Source: a virus. From it: a stretch of DNA of 25,118 bases. The stretch is from positions 1 to 25,118 of the IMG/VR virus record IMGVR_UViG_3300010354_000591. The stretch is one strand, 5' to 3'. Under the pieces are notes generated by a model that did no database searches, had not been told where the DNA came from, and worked only from the letters and a program-made list of their open reading frames with translations. Both the position numbers and the translations under genes were made by a program. This document shows, in pieces, positions 1 to 6,549 of this stretch; the first letter of the stretch is position 1; the number at the start of each line of letters is the position of its first letter.

Positions 1-179
1 ATTAAATATACTTGGCCGGCGTTGGCCTTTGTGGTACCAGGAGCTGTTCCGTCTCCTGCACCGTTCTGTTTATCCTGTGCTGTGGCTACAATAACTAAAG
101 GTACTGTGCCTGGCTCAGCAGGAGTATAGAACGATTCGTCAATAACTTTGACTTCTACGCCTGGTGAAGTTAGTGCCAT
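1..179 (-). CDS. gp18: Tail sheath protein gp18, N-terminal fragment
   Basis: The gene starts at the ATG complementary to 177-179 and runs leftward out of the window, so only about 59 residues are visible. They begin MALTSPGVEVKVIDESF and continue with a PGTVPLVIVATAQ stretch. This matches the start of T4-like contractile tail sheath proteins, where the N-terminal SPGVxVxE/K segment leads into the first sheath strand; the sheath polymerises around the tail tube and contracts on infection. A clear Shine-Dalgarno AGGAG (188-192) lies 8 bases upstream of the start, which fixes the start codon. A late-type box (213-220) precedes it. The gene is divergent from the small zinc-finger gene at 290. 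The family call is from memory of sheath N-termini; the rest of the gene is outside the window. Confidence 0.85.
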   Translation of the reverse strand, partial: MALTSPGVEVKVIDESFYTPAEPGTVPLVIVATAQDKQNGAGDGTAPGTTKANAGQVYL

Positions 180-212
180 ATTAGATTCTCCTATGGGGTT
201 TCATTGTAATAT

Positions 213-220
213 TATTTAGC
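213..220 (-). promoter_or_regulatory. Putative late promoter box for tail sheath gene
   Basis: On the minus strand this reads GCTAAATA, six of eight matches to the T4 late -10 consensus TATAAATA, with the TAAATA core intact. With T4-like spacing, transcription would start near 207, giving a leader of about 28 bases that contains the AGGAG ribosome-binding site. The same octamer GCTAAATA precedes gp14 (2467-2474), which supports it as this phage's own variant. Inferred from motif and position only. Confidence 0.5.
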
Positions 221-276
221 GGTTTTTTCTAAAACGGACTGGTTATAAGCCCATAAAAAGGGGACAAAAAGGGCAG

Positions 277-284
277 CATAAATA
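277..284 (+). promoter_or_regulatory. Putative late promoter box for zinc-finger gene
   Basis: CATAAATA differs from the T4 late consensus TATAAATA at one position. Only five bases separate it from the ATG at 290. With the usual T4 late spacing the transcript would start at, or within a base of, the start codon itself. No Shine-Dalgarno sequence lies directly before the ATG. The box therefore suggests a leaderless or nearly leaderless late mRNA. An internal upstream start for the transcript cannot be excluded. Confidence 0.5.
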
Positions 285-289
285 GCTTT

Positions 290-628
290 ATGCCACGTCC
301 TTTATGTGTTTGTGGGTTTAGACCCGCTGCTATTAACTATTACAAAAATAACAAACCCTATTATCGCAAAAAATGCGAAGTATGTCTACATGGCGGCGTA
401 GGCAAAGGTATACCTAAGTGGTATCAAGAAGGCTTTAGACTAAAGCCTGTATGTGACAAGTGTGGATTTAAAAGCAAGCACAAAGAACAGTTTAATGTCT
501 ACCATATAGATGGTAATATGAACAACAACCGACCTATTAATTTAAAATGCGTATGTGCTAATTGTCAACGCATTTTATCCAAAGAAGGAGTTAATTGGCG
601 ACGAGCTGATCTTCAACCAGATTTCTAA
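290..628 (+). CDS. Small zinc-finger / HNH-like protein
   Basis: This 112-residue protein carries nine cysteines in pairs: C6-x-C8, C29-x2-C32, C55-x2-C58 and C87-x-C89-x2-C92. An HNH-like core reads YHIDGNMNNNRPINL followed by CxxC, resembling the H-x-DGN-x-N-NL-x-CxxC treble-clef of HNH nucleases. The histidine that normally follows the second CxxC is a glutamine (NCQ), so nuclease activity is uncertain and a structural zinc-binding or DNA-binding role is equally possible. I recall similar small proteins near structural genes in marine T4-like phages, with a conserved start like MPRxLCxCG, which supports the ATG at 290. There is no clear ribosome-binding site. Its last 38 bases overlap, tail to tail, the 3' end of the kinase gene on the other strand. 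Confidence 0.7.
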   Translation: MPRPLCVCGFRPAAINYYKNNKPYYRKKCEVCLHGGVGKGIPKWYQEGFRLKPVCDKCGFKSKHKEQFNVYHIDGNMNNNRPINLKCVCANCQRILSKEGVNWRRADLQPDF

Positions 629-1238
629 TCTGTGCGAATAGGTCGTCTATAGTTCCGTTGTTATCTATAGTTGTATCGATAGCGCCACCAACCCAGGCAG
701 TTTCACTAGCATGAATTTTTCTCTGCTCCATACGCATTTTGCTAATAGCCCAACTCATATTTTGAGGGCCAGCATTCATATTAACAGCATCCTCGTACCA
801 CTCAGGGTCGTCACCTCGCTTAACTCGAACTACAATGCCTCCAGCATTATGTATGGCTTTAATTTCATTAGGAAAACGTACATCTGAAATCACAATGTTA
901 TCTCGAGTTTTACGCATCTTGTTTTCAAGACTAGCGATCCAGATGTCATCGTGAAACCCGTTACGACAAACTTCAGTTCCCCAGTACTGTAAAATCCATC
1001 TTGGAGTTAAATTAGGCTTGTTTAATCTTTCTGCCCACCATGGATCTACTTGCTCTCTCCACTCACGGGCTTCTTTGGTGCGGCCTTCAAGCAAAACTCG
1101 ATCCCAACCAAACACTGCGGCCACTGCATCTTTAAGTGTATTAGCAAATGAATCTCGTCGAAATCCATGAAAGTTAACTAGATAATCTGCGGCAGTGTCT
1201 TTGCCTGAACCAATAAATCCGACGAATCCAATAATCAT
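591..1238 (-). CDS. gp1: Deoxynucleoside monophosphate kinase (T4 gp1-like)
   Basis: A 215-residue P-loop kinase. The Walker A loop GFIGSGKDT lies at residues 7-15. A WILQYWGTEVCR segment (about 81-92) corresponds to the conserved LMQALGTDL-type region of T4 gp1, and SDVRFPNE (about 118-125) corresponds to the strand with the conserved D-x-R. T4 gp1 phosphorylates dTMP, dGMP and hydroxymethyl-dCMP to diphosphates for phage DNA synthesis; which substrates this homologue uses cannot be read from sequence. Length is close to the family (T4 gp1 is about 241). The start is backed by AGGAG seven bases upstream and by its own sigma70-like promoter at 1260-1288, unlike the late-type boxes of its neighbours. 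Its 3' end overlaps the zinc-finger gene on the opposite strand. Confidence 0.88.
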   Translation of the reverse strand: MIIGFVGFIGSGKDTAADYLVNFHGFRRDSFANTLKDAVAAVFGWDRVLLEGRTKEAREWREQVDPWWAERLNKPNLTPRWILQYWGTEVCRNGFHDDIWIASLENKMRKTRDNIVISDVRFPNEIKAIHNAGGIVVRVKRGDDPEWYEDAVNMNAGPQNMSWAISKMRMEQRKIHASETAWVGGAIDTTIDNNGTIDDLFAQIRNLVEDQLVAN

Positions 1239-1259
1239 AGTATCTCCTGCTGATACTAT

Positions 1260-1288
1260 ATTTTATACTAAACTAGTTAGCTTGTCAA
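1260..1288 (-). promoter_or_regulatory. Sigma70-like promoter for the kinase gene
   Basis: On the minus strand there is a perfect -35 TTGACA (1283-1288), a 17-base spacer and a -10 TAAAAT (1260-1265, five of six matches). It lies in the 54-base gap between the 127-aa gene and the kinase start at 1238, followed by an AGGAG ribosome-binding site. This is the layout of a host-sigma-factor early promoter. It suggests the kinase can be expressed before late structural genes. Motif-based; no transcription data. Confidence 0.65.
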
Positions 1289-1292
1289 GATT

Positions 1293-1676
1293 TTATATGC
1301 CATATTTGTTGCGTTTTGGCTTGGCAATAGGACTTACTTTATTGGTTGTTTTAAGCTCTTCGCTGTTCATGTTACCGTGGTTTAAATCTTCGTGTGAGGC
1401 TCCAGCAACTTGGTAGGCTATCTTCAACATATCTGCTTCTTCTGGTGTATAAGGGAAAGCAGCTCGTTTTTTACCTATCCAACTTTTAGCATCGATGTCT
1501 GGTTTCTTTTTGCCGTCAGTAGAAGCAGCAGCCATGCCTACACGAAACATAACATAATCACTATTAGCCCGTTCAGCATCACCGAATAAATGAACTCCTT
1601 TGGTAGCTTGATTTTGTCGCTTAGTCATTTTACCTTGCTTGACTTTAGCTTCGCTAATAATTTCGTATACTTTCAT
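1293..1676 (-). CDS. Unknown 127-residue phage protein
   Basis: I do not recognise a functional domain. The protein starts MKVYEIISEAK, an opening I recall in several small uncharacterised proteins of marine T4-like phages. It is basic and hydrophilic, with many lysines (TKRQNQATKG, DGKKKPDIDAKSWIGKKR) and a basic tail KPKRNKYGI. No signal peptide, membrane segment or cysteine motif is visible. The ATG at 1676 lies two bases downstream of the stop of the gp13-like gene, so it is probably co-transcribed and translationally coupled with it from the late box at 2459-2466. Its stop is immediately followed by the sigma70-like promoter of the kinase. A minor virion protein or a DNA-associated role is possible, but neither is supported directly. 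Confidence 0.75.
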   Translation of the reverse strand: MKVYEIISEAKVKQGKMTKRQNQATKGVHLFGDAERANSDYVMFRVGMAAASTDGKKKPDIDAKSWIGKKRAAFPYTPEEADMLKIAYQVAGASHEDLNHGNMNSEELKTTNKVSPIAKPKRNKYGI

Positions 1677-1678
1677 AA

Positions 1679-2443
1679 TTAACCAATAACAAAAGTGTAA
1701 CCAGTACCGCCCGAAACATAAGTCTCAAGTTCTTTATCTAGTTTTTCAATTTCTTCTTTGCTGGCTGATTTTAGGTCAGCACCATTTAATTGTGTGCCAC
1801 CTTGTGGACCAGCAATGTTAGCAAATTTACTGCGAGCTTCCCCTAATATGCCTTTACAAATGGCCAATGTATAATCTTTAATCCACTGACTGGCATAAAT
1901 GTCGTTGATTAAATTAAAATCAGGACGATAATTATAACATCTCAACATCACAGTTTCTTTTTCTGTAAAAGGACGTTGTAGCATACGCCATGTATGGCTG
2001 TGCGGAATCCACTGAAATTCTATATAGCTACCAAACATTCGACCTACCATTTCTTGATACTGGGAGAAAAAATCATAGGTAGCAATACCGCCTAGCATGG
2101 TAGAATTAAGCAAATACGTGTTAGTGTAAGCTAGATTAAATGGTTCAAAATTTGTACCAGTACCGCCGCCTGTTCTAGATCCTAACGTTCTACGGAATGC
2201 CGAACGAACTTCTATCACTTCGTCAGGAAGCTTGTAATCGTTTACATCTTTAGTCAATTCTAAAAACATATAGCTTTCTTCTACAGCATTAGGACTGCGC
2301 TGTCTAAAACGTGTTAATGTTTTGGTAAGAGCAGTTTCATAATGTATGGGATCAAGCTCTACATCAATCATGCCGTCACCTAGCATAGCTCGGACATAAT
2401 CGTAGACTTTTTGACGTTCTGCTTGTACATTAATTTCTGACAT
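1679..2443 (-). CDS. gp13: gp13-like neck / head-completion protein
   Basis: A 254-residue protein aligning by eye with T4 gp13. The N-terminal YDYVRAMLGDGMIDVELDP corresponds to T4 LRRLGAPIINVELTP. The C-terminal SQWIKDYTLAICKGILGEAR, then a GPQGGTQLNGADL segment, a Lys/Glu-rich helix and the final TFVIG, match T4 RWVKDYATALAKELNGQI through its ending GILVG. gp13 forms part of the neck ring joining the filled head to the tail. This copy is shorter than T4 gp13 (309 aa). Marine T4-like phages often carry such a protein annotated only as a structural protein, sometimes besides a longer gp13, so it may be a gp13 paralogue rather than the sole gp13. The start has GGGAG eight bases upstream and a late box at 2459-2466. 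It is divergent from gp14, whereas in T4 genes 13-14-15 run together. Confidence 0.75.
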   Translation of the reverse strand: MSEINVQAERQKVYDYVRAMLGDGMIDVELDPIHYETALTKTLTRFRQRSPNAVEESYMFLELTKDVNDYKLPDEVIEVRSAFRRTLGSRTGGGTGTNFEPFNLAYTNTYLLNSTMLGGIATYDFFSQYQEMVGRMFGSYIEFQWIPHSHTWRMLQRPFTEKETVMLRCYNYRPDFNLINDIYASQWIKDYTLAICKGILGEARSKFANIAGPQGGTQLNGADLKSASKEEIEKLDKELETYVSGGTGYTFVIG

Positions 2444-2458
2444 TTGAATCTCCCGTAT

Positions 2459-2466
2459 TATTTATC
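2459..2466 (-). promoter_or_regulatory. Putative late promoter box for gp13-like gene
   Basis: The minus strand reads GATAAATA, one or two changes from TATAAATA. T4-like spacing places the start near 2453, leaving a roughly 10-base leader that keeps the GGAG of the ribosome-binding site. It abuts base to base with the oppositely oriented box at 2467-2474. Confidence 0.55.
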
Positions 2467-2474
2467 GCTAAATA
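2467..2474 (+). promoter_or_regulatory. Putative late promoter box for gp14 gene
   Basis: GCTAAATA, the same octamer as before the sheath gene. The ATG of gp14 follows after seven bases (TTATACT), so a T4-like start site near 2480 gives a leader of about two bases. No Shine-Dalgarno sequence is present. With 2459-2466 it forms the inverted repeat TATTTA-TCGC-TAAATA. Confidence 0.55.
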
Positions 2475-2481
2475 TTATACT

Positions 2482-3867
2482 ATGCCGCGTTTATCACTTT
2501 ACCGCCCAGAAAAGGGCAACGATTACAAATTTATTGATCGCCAGGCCAGTGAAATGTTCACTGCTGGAGGCACAGACATATATGTACACAAATATATAGG
2601 TCCGTTAAATCCTTCAGACGAAGATGCCACCGCAGATCAGCCGCAATATGCGTCTGTAAAAGAGACAAATATTCAAGATCTATTGTTTTTAGAAAACAGA
2701 GATCGCAAGTATGATTCTAGTATATACAAAATTAGAGGCGTATATAACGTACAAGATATTGACTTTAATTTAAGTCAATTTGGACTTTTTATAGATAATG
2801 ACACGTTGTACATGACTGTACATATTAACGATTTTATTAAGACCGTAGGAAGAAAACCGCTCAGCGGTGATGTATTAGAAATACCTCATTTAAAAGACGA
2901 ATTTGCCCTTAATGAAGCAGATGTTAGTTTGCCACGCTACTATGTGATCAGCGATGTTGGTCGCGCAGCAGAAGGATTTAGCCCTACATGGTATCCACAT
3001 TTGTATAGATTAAAACTGACAAAAATCAGTGACAGTCAACAGTATAAAGAAATTTTTGATCAGAAAATTGTAGATCCAATTACCGGCGACGAAACTGCTC
3101 AAACTTTAAGAGATTTACTCAGTACCCAACAGAAAGCATTAGACATCAACGATGCTTTGATCGCACAAGCAGAAGCAGATGCTCCAAAAAGTGGATACGA
3201 AACACAACATTTTTATACTCTTGCTATAGACGAAAAAGGCAATGCTGCATTAGAAACAGTAGACGACAGTGCTACTCCTCCTGATGCTAGCTCAACAATG
3301 ATGGATGCTAGTAGAATTACTAAACGTCCAAAGCGCAGCGGCTATCAAGGTTATTTGTTAGGCGATGGTATTCCAGACAACGGAGTAGATTTTGGGCATG
3401 GTATACAATTTCCTCAAAGTCCGTTAGAGGGTGATTACTTTTTGCGTACAGATTTTTTACCCAATCGTTTGTTTAGATTTGACGGTGCGAGATGGATAAA
3501 GAGAGAAGATGCTGTGCGTACAACAATGACTCAAACTGATACTAAAGACACACAAAAAGGAACGTTTATCAATAACAATAATAAGACTGGTGTTGGATTT
3601 ATTATCAGCGATGTTATTAGACCGGTGTCAGCTACAACAACAGTGTTGACCAATGAAACATTTACCGCTGGTATGTTTGCCAGTGTGTCCAGTGATACTG
3701 TAGATACTAAAGTATTGAGTGTTACTTCTGGCGCCGGTGGTAAAGCATTAATTACATTTACCAATGCTGTTCCTGCTGGGAAACAAGTCGAATGGAAATT
3801 GTATTCAAGTTCGACCGAAGAAAGAGTAGCTCTTAGCAAAGTTTTAAGACCAAAGGCTGATTTATAA
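2482..3867 (+). CDS. gp14: Neck protein gp14, with long C-terminal extension
   Basis: A 461-residue protein starting MPRLSLYRPEKGNDYKF, as gp14 homologues of marine T4-like phages do. Residues about 85-190 (FGLFIDNDTLYMTVHINDF, then KPLSGDVLEIPH and a RYYVISDVGRAAEG segment) align with the T4 gp14 core, which also has FGMQVQDEVTLSINPNLF and EGDLIYFP. gp14 makes the outer neck layer and is needed for head-tail joining. T4 gp14 is only 256 residues; here about 200 extra residues follow, including a PNRLFRFDGARW segment near residue 330, a W-rich element also seen at the end of gp15. The start has no ribosome-binding site but sits directly after a late box. The stop overlaps the gp15 start by one base (TAATG), implying coupled translation. 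Confidence 0.85.
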   Translation: MPRLSLYRPEKGNDYKFIDRQASEMFTAGGTDIYVHKYIGPLNPSDEDATADQPQYASVKETNIQDLLFLENRDRKYDSSIYKIRGVYNVQDIDFNLSQFGLFIDNDTLYMTVHINDFIKTVGRKPLSGDVLEIPHLKDEFALNEADVSLPRYYVISDVGRAAEGFSPTWYPHLYRLKLTKISDSQQYKEIFDQKIVDPITGDETAQTLRDLLSTQQKALDINDALIAQAEADAPKSGYETQHFYTLAIDEKGNAALETVDDSATPPDASSTMMDASRITKRPKRSGYQGYLLGDGIPDNGVDFGHGIQFPQSPLEGDYFLRTDFLPNRLFRFDGARWIKREDAVRTTMTQTDTKDTQKGTFINNNNKTGVGFIISDVIRPVSATTTVLTNETFTAGMFASVSSDTVDTKVLSVTSGAGGKALITFTNAVPAGKQVEWKLYSSSTEERVALSKVLRPKADL

Positions 3868-5474
3868 TGCAATATTTTTATGACGGGCAAATAAGAAGAT
3901 ATCTTCTACAAATAATAAGATTATTAAGTAATTTTGTTGTGAGATATGGAGACGGTACTTTGGTTAGAGTACCCGTAATGTATGGAGATCCTGATAGACA
4001 AGTAGCTCATATTGTCAATCAGAACAGCGAAAATACTACTGTGAGCGCACCTCGAATAGCAGTTTATATTACTGAATTAGAATTAGACACTTCTAGATTA
4101 GCTGATCCTAGCTTTGTAGGTAAGATGCACATTAGAGAAAGAGAATACGACGACCTAACTGGAGAATATACTAGCAGTCAAGGTAATACTTATACCGTAG
4201 AACGATTAATGCCGACTCCATTTAAATTATCAGTAAAGGTTGATATTTGGTCTACAAGTAATGATCAAAAATTACAAATTTTAGAACAATTACTAATGTT
4301 GTTTAACCCCAGTTTAGAAATTCAAACTACTGATAATTATATTGATTGGACCAGCTTGAGTGTAGTTGATTTAACTGCGGTAACGTATAGCAGTAGAGCC
4401 GTGCCTGTTGGGACCGGTACCGAAATTGATATAGCTACCCTGTCTCTTCAAACTCCAATTTATATCAGTCCGCCTGCTAAAGTTAAGAGACTTGGTGTAG
4501 TTACTAATATTATTACCAGTGTGCTAGGTTCTATCGATCAAGTCTCAGATTTTTATGTCGAAGGATTGGGTTCTGATAATAACAAGAGCGAAAGCGGTAC
4601 GGTAATTGGCAGTCTTTTATTCAGTATGAATACCAATTTGTTGTTTACTTTAGAAGTTACTAGTAATCAACTTAGATTAATTTCTAAAAATGAATATGTG
4701 AGTTGGTACAAAATTATAGAAATGAATCCTGACATTTATAAAGAAGGACTTACAAAGATATATCTACGACAGCCAGATGGTACTTATGTAGTAGGATATG
4801 TTGCGTTAAATCCGTTAGATGACACTATTATGACAGTTAATTGGGATCCTGACAGTTACCCTAGTAATAACTCCATTCCGTCTACATTTAGAAATCCCGG
4901 TCTGCTAGGATCTTTTGATGCCATAATTGATCCGCAAAAAACTAGACCTGATACAACCAATACTGGTACTAGATATTTAATACTTGAGGGTATAGGTGGT
5001 GGATACAGAGACACATTTACCGCAGAAAATAGTGTTCACAAAATTGCTACAGATTTTTTAAGACGTAAAGTAAATGATCATAAAATATTTGTTGACGGCG
5101 TTGAAGTAGGCAGTGGCGGCCCTAGTGAACCGTGGAATCCTGCTAACCCTGTTATTTACAATAGTAATTATTACATAACATTAGATGATGCTGCTCCTCC
5201 GGGTAGTGTGATAACCTACGAACTTTACATGAACGACGATGGTCCTGATGCATGGAAAAACAATGATGGCAGTGATTTTATTGCTGAAGCTAATGACATA
5301 GTAGAATGGAATGGCACAAAATGGAACGTAGTTTTTTCTGCTAGCGAAAGCGAAGACATGATGTTATATTTGACTAATTTATATACTGGTACACAGTACA
5401 AATGGAATGGTGTATATTGGAGTAAGAGTTTTGAAGGTGAATACGGTAAGGGAGACTGGCACCTTGGACTCTAA
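3867..5474 (+). CDS. gp15: Tail completion and sheath stabiliser gp15
   Basis: A 535-residue protein. The N-terminus (residues 1-50) reads MQYFYDGQIRRYLLQIIRLL, then a short SNF/VRYGD stretch and RVPVMYGDP. It aligns with T4 gp15 (YFYNSSFRRYATLMGDLFSN, RVPITYASK). The segment with RLMPTPFKLSVKVDIWS and ILEQLLMLFNPSL (about 110-150) matches the T4 region containing NPSPIKMIYELSIF and IVEQILPYFQP. gp15 caps the tail tube and sheath and contacts the gp13/gp14 neck. The protein is about twice the T4 length (272); the added C-terminal half ends in W-rich elements (VEWNGTKWNVVF and YKWNGVYW). It is coupled to gp14 by a one-base TAATG overlap, and its 3' end overlaps the Nudix gene start. Confidence 0.85.
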   Translation: MQYFYDGQIRRYLLQIIRLLSNFVVRYGDGTLVRVPVMYGDPDRQVAHIVNQNSENTTVSAPRIAVYITELELDTSRLADPSFVGKMHIREREYDDLTGEYTSSQGNTYTVERLMPTPFKLSVKVDIWSTSNDQKLQILEQLLMLFNPSLEIQTTDNYIDWTSLSVVDLTAVTYSSRAVPVGTGTEIDIATLSLQTPIYISPPAKVKRLGVVTNIITSVLGSIDQVSDFYVEGLGSDNNKSESGTVIGSLLFSMNTNLLFTLEVTSNQLRLISKNEYVSWYKIIEMNPDIYKEGLTKIYLRQPDGTYVVGYVALNPLDDTIMTVNWDPDSYPSNNSIPSTFRNPGLLGSFDAIIDPQKTRPDTTNTGTRYLILEGIGGGYRDTFTAENSVHKIATDFLRRKVNDHKIFVDGVEVGSGGPSEPWNPANPVIYNSNYYITLDDAAPPGSVITYELYMNDDGPDAWKNNDGSDFIAEANDIVEWNGTKWNVVFSASESEDMMLYLTNLYTGTQYKWNGVYWSKSFEGEYGKGDWHLGL

Positions 5475-5904
5475 AGAAAAAATTACCTGTAGTGGTGCGT
5501 TATTTTATGCCAAATCAACTCGACGTGTGCTGTTCATACAGAAATCTAATGGTAAGCATCAAGGAACATGGGGTATAGTGGGCGGCACTAACGAATCATT
5601 AGAAACACCGTGGCAGGGTCTTACTAGAGAAATTCAAGAAGAAATAGGATTTGTGCCTGAAATAATAAAAACTATACCAATTGAAACTTTTGTTAGCAAT
5701 GATAAAATTTTTAATTTTCACACATATCTTTGTATAATAGACAAAGAATTTATACCATGTCTAAGTAATGAACATAGCGGCTGGTCGTGGGCCAGTATAG
5801 ATGTTGCTCCAAAACCTTTACATCAAGGTTTAAGAAATAGTTTCAATAACAAAATTGTTAGAACCAAACTTGAAACTATTTTTGAAATTATTGAAATGTT
5901 TTAA
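5464..5904 (+). CDS. Nudix hydrolase
   Basis: A complete Nudix box, G-x5-E-x7-REUxEExGU, is visible as GTNESLE...REIQEEIGF, residues about 41-63 of a 146-residue protein. Nudix enzymes cleave nucleoside diphosphates linked to another group; the substrate here (dNTP, ADP-ribose, NADH or capped RNA) cannot be told. I place the start at the TTG at 5464. Homologues I recall begin just before ITCSGALFYA, and AAGGGAG lies about nine bases upstream. An in-frame ATG at 5407 would add 19 residues with no clear ribosome-binding site and a 68-base overlap with gp15. Even with TTG, the first 11 bases overlap the end of gp15, so expression is tied to the late structural operon. Its stop overlaps that of the converging 198-aa gene. 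Confidence 0.85.
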   Translation: MDSKEKITCSGALFYAKSTRRVLFIQKSNGKHQGTWGIVGGTNESLETPWQGLTREIQEEIGFVPEIIKTIPIETFVSNDKIFNFHTYLCIIDKEFIPCLSNEHSGWSWASIDVAPKPLHQGLRNSFNNKIVRTKLETIFEIIEMF

Positions 5905-6497
5905 GCGTAAACAGCATTTAACAAGAACCATAAACTACTAGTTACTGCTACATATTCTAGAGTAGTTCCTGCTGTTTGAGCAACTCCTGTGTTTACACCA
6001 GTTGTATTAATTTGTCCGCCAGTGTGTGGGTAAACAGTAATAGAGCTTCCTAATGCGTTTCTTATAATAATTCTTTCTCCGCCTACTGGTGTAGGCAATA
6101 AAACGCCGCCACTACCGCTGTTTACATTACTAATTTGTCTAGTTAAAAGAGTAGCAGTACCTTGTGTTGAACCTGCCGCTGCCACTGCTGTGTTATTACC
6201 AAAAGCTACATAACCGCCATATTGTCCTAATCTAATAAGCCCTGTGTCTGTAACTTCGATACTAGGTACTCCGGACACATCATTTACAGAAAAAATAGTT
6301 CCGGTAAGTGAATTAGTAATGCTGAATAACTGACCAGCAGATCCTTCAAAACTTAATGTTCCGTTATTTGTAGGATAAACACGTAGGGTGATATTTTGAG
6401 GACCCAAAGACGCATTAGCGCCGCTAAACACAACTTGAGGGTCGTTGGCTGATCCTATATTAGGTGTTATTACAATATTTTTATCTGAATTTGCCAT
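5901..6497 (-). CDS. Virion structural protein, fibre-like, 198 residues
   Basis: It opens MANSDKNIVITPNIGSANDP, then has short beta-rich repeats (GTLSFEGSAGQLFSITNSLT, GTIFSVNDVSGVPSIEV, GLIRLGQYGGYVAFGN). This is typical of small fibre or decoration proteins in marine T4-like phages. The C-terminal third (VLLPTPVGGERIIIRN, then SSITVYPHTGGQIN and a final WFLLNAVYA) resembles a fibre-tip domain with a conserved aromatic end. There are no cysteines, signal peptide or membrane segment. It ends the leftward fibre cassette but has its own late-type box (6516-6523) and a short A-rich leader, so it may be transcribed separately at higher level. It converges on the Nudix gene with overlapping stop codons. 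Receptor-binding, capsid decoration or short-fibre roles are all possible. Confidence 0.75.
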   Translation of the reverse strand: MANSDKNIVITPNIGSANDPQVVFSGANASLGPQNITLRVYPTNNGTLSFEGSAGQLFSITNSLTGTIFSVNDVSGVPSIEVTDTGLIRLGQYGGYVAFGNNTAVAAAGSTQGTATLLTRQISNVNSGSGGVLLPTPVGGERIIIRNALGSSITVYPHTGGQINTTGVNTGVAQTAGTTLEYVAVTSSLWFLLNAVYA

Positions 6498-6515
6498 TTT
6501 TTAAATTCTCATTGT

Positions 6516-6523
6516 TATTTATG
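6516..6523 (-). promoter_or_regulatory. Putative late promoter box for the 198-aa gene
   Basis: The minus strand reads CATAAATA, the same octamer as before the zinc-finger gene and one mismatch from TATAAATA. A T4-like start near 6510 gives a 13-base leader (GAGAATTTAAAAA). It lies in the 52-base gap after the 64-aa gene. Confidence 0.5.
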
Positions 6524-6549
6524 TGATTTCTCTGAAGCTAATTTATCCA

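Noticed and set aside
1195-1416. A 73-residue plus-strand frame with a hydrophobic segment that looks like a membrane protein.
   Set aside because: It lies antisense across the kinase start, its promoter and the 127-aa gene; the two real genes on the minus strand explain the region better.
3531-3890. A 119-residue minus-strand frame within gp14.
   Set aside because: It is a shadow of the gp14 coding frame; gp14 and gp15 are joined by a one-base overlap and leave no room for it.
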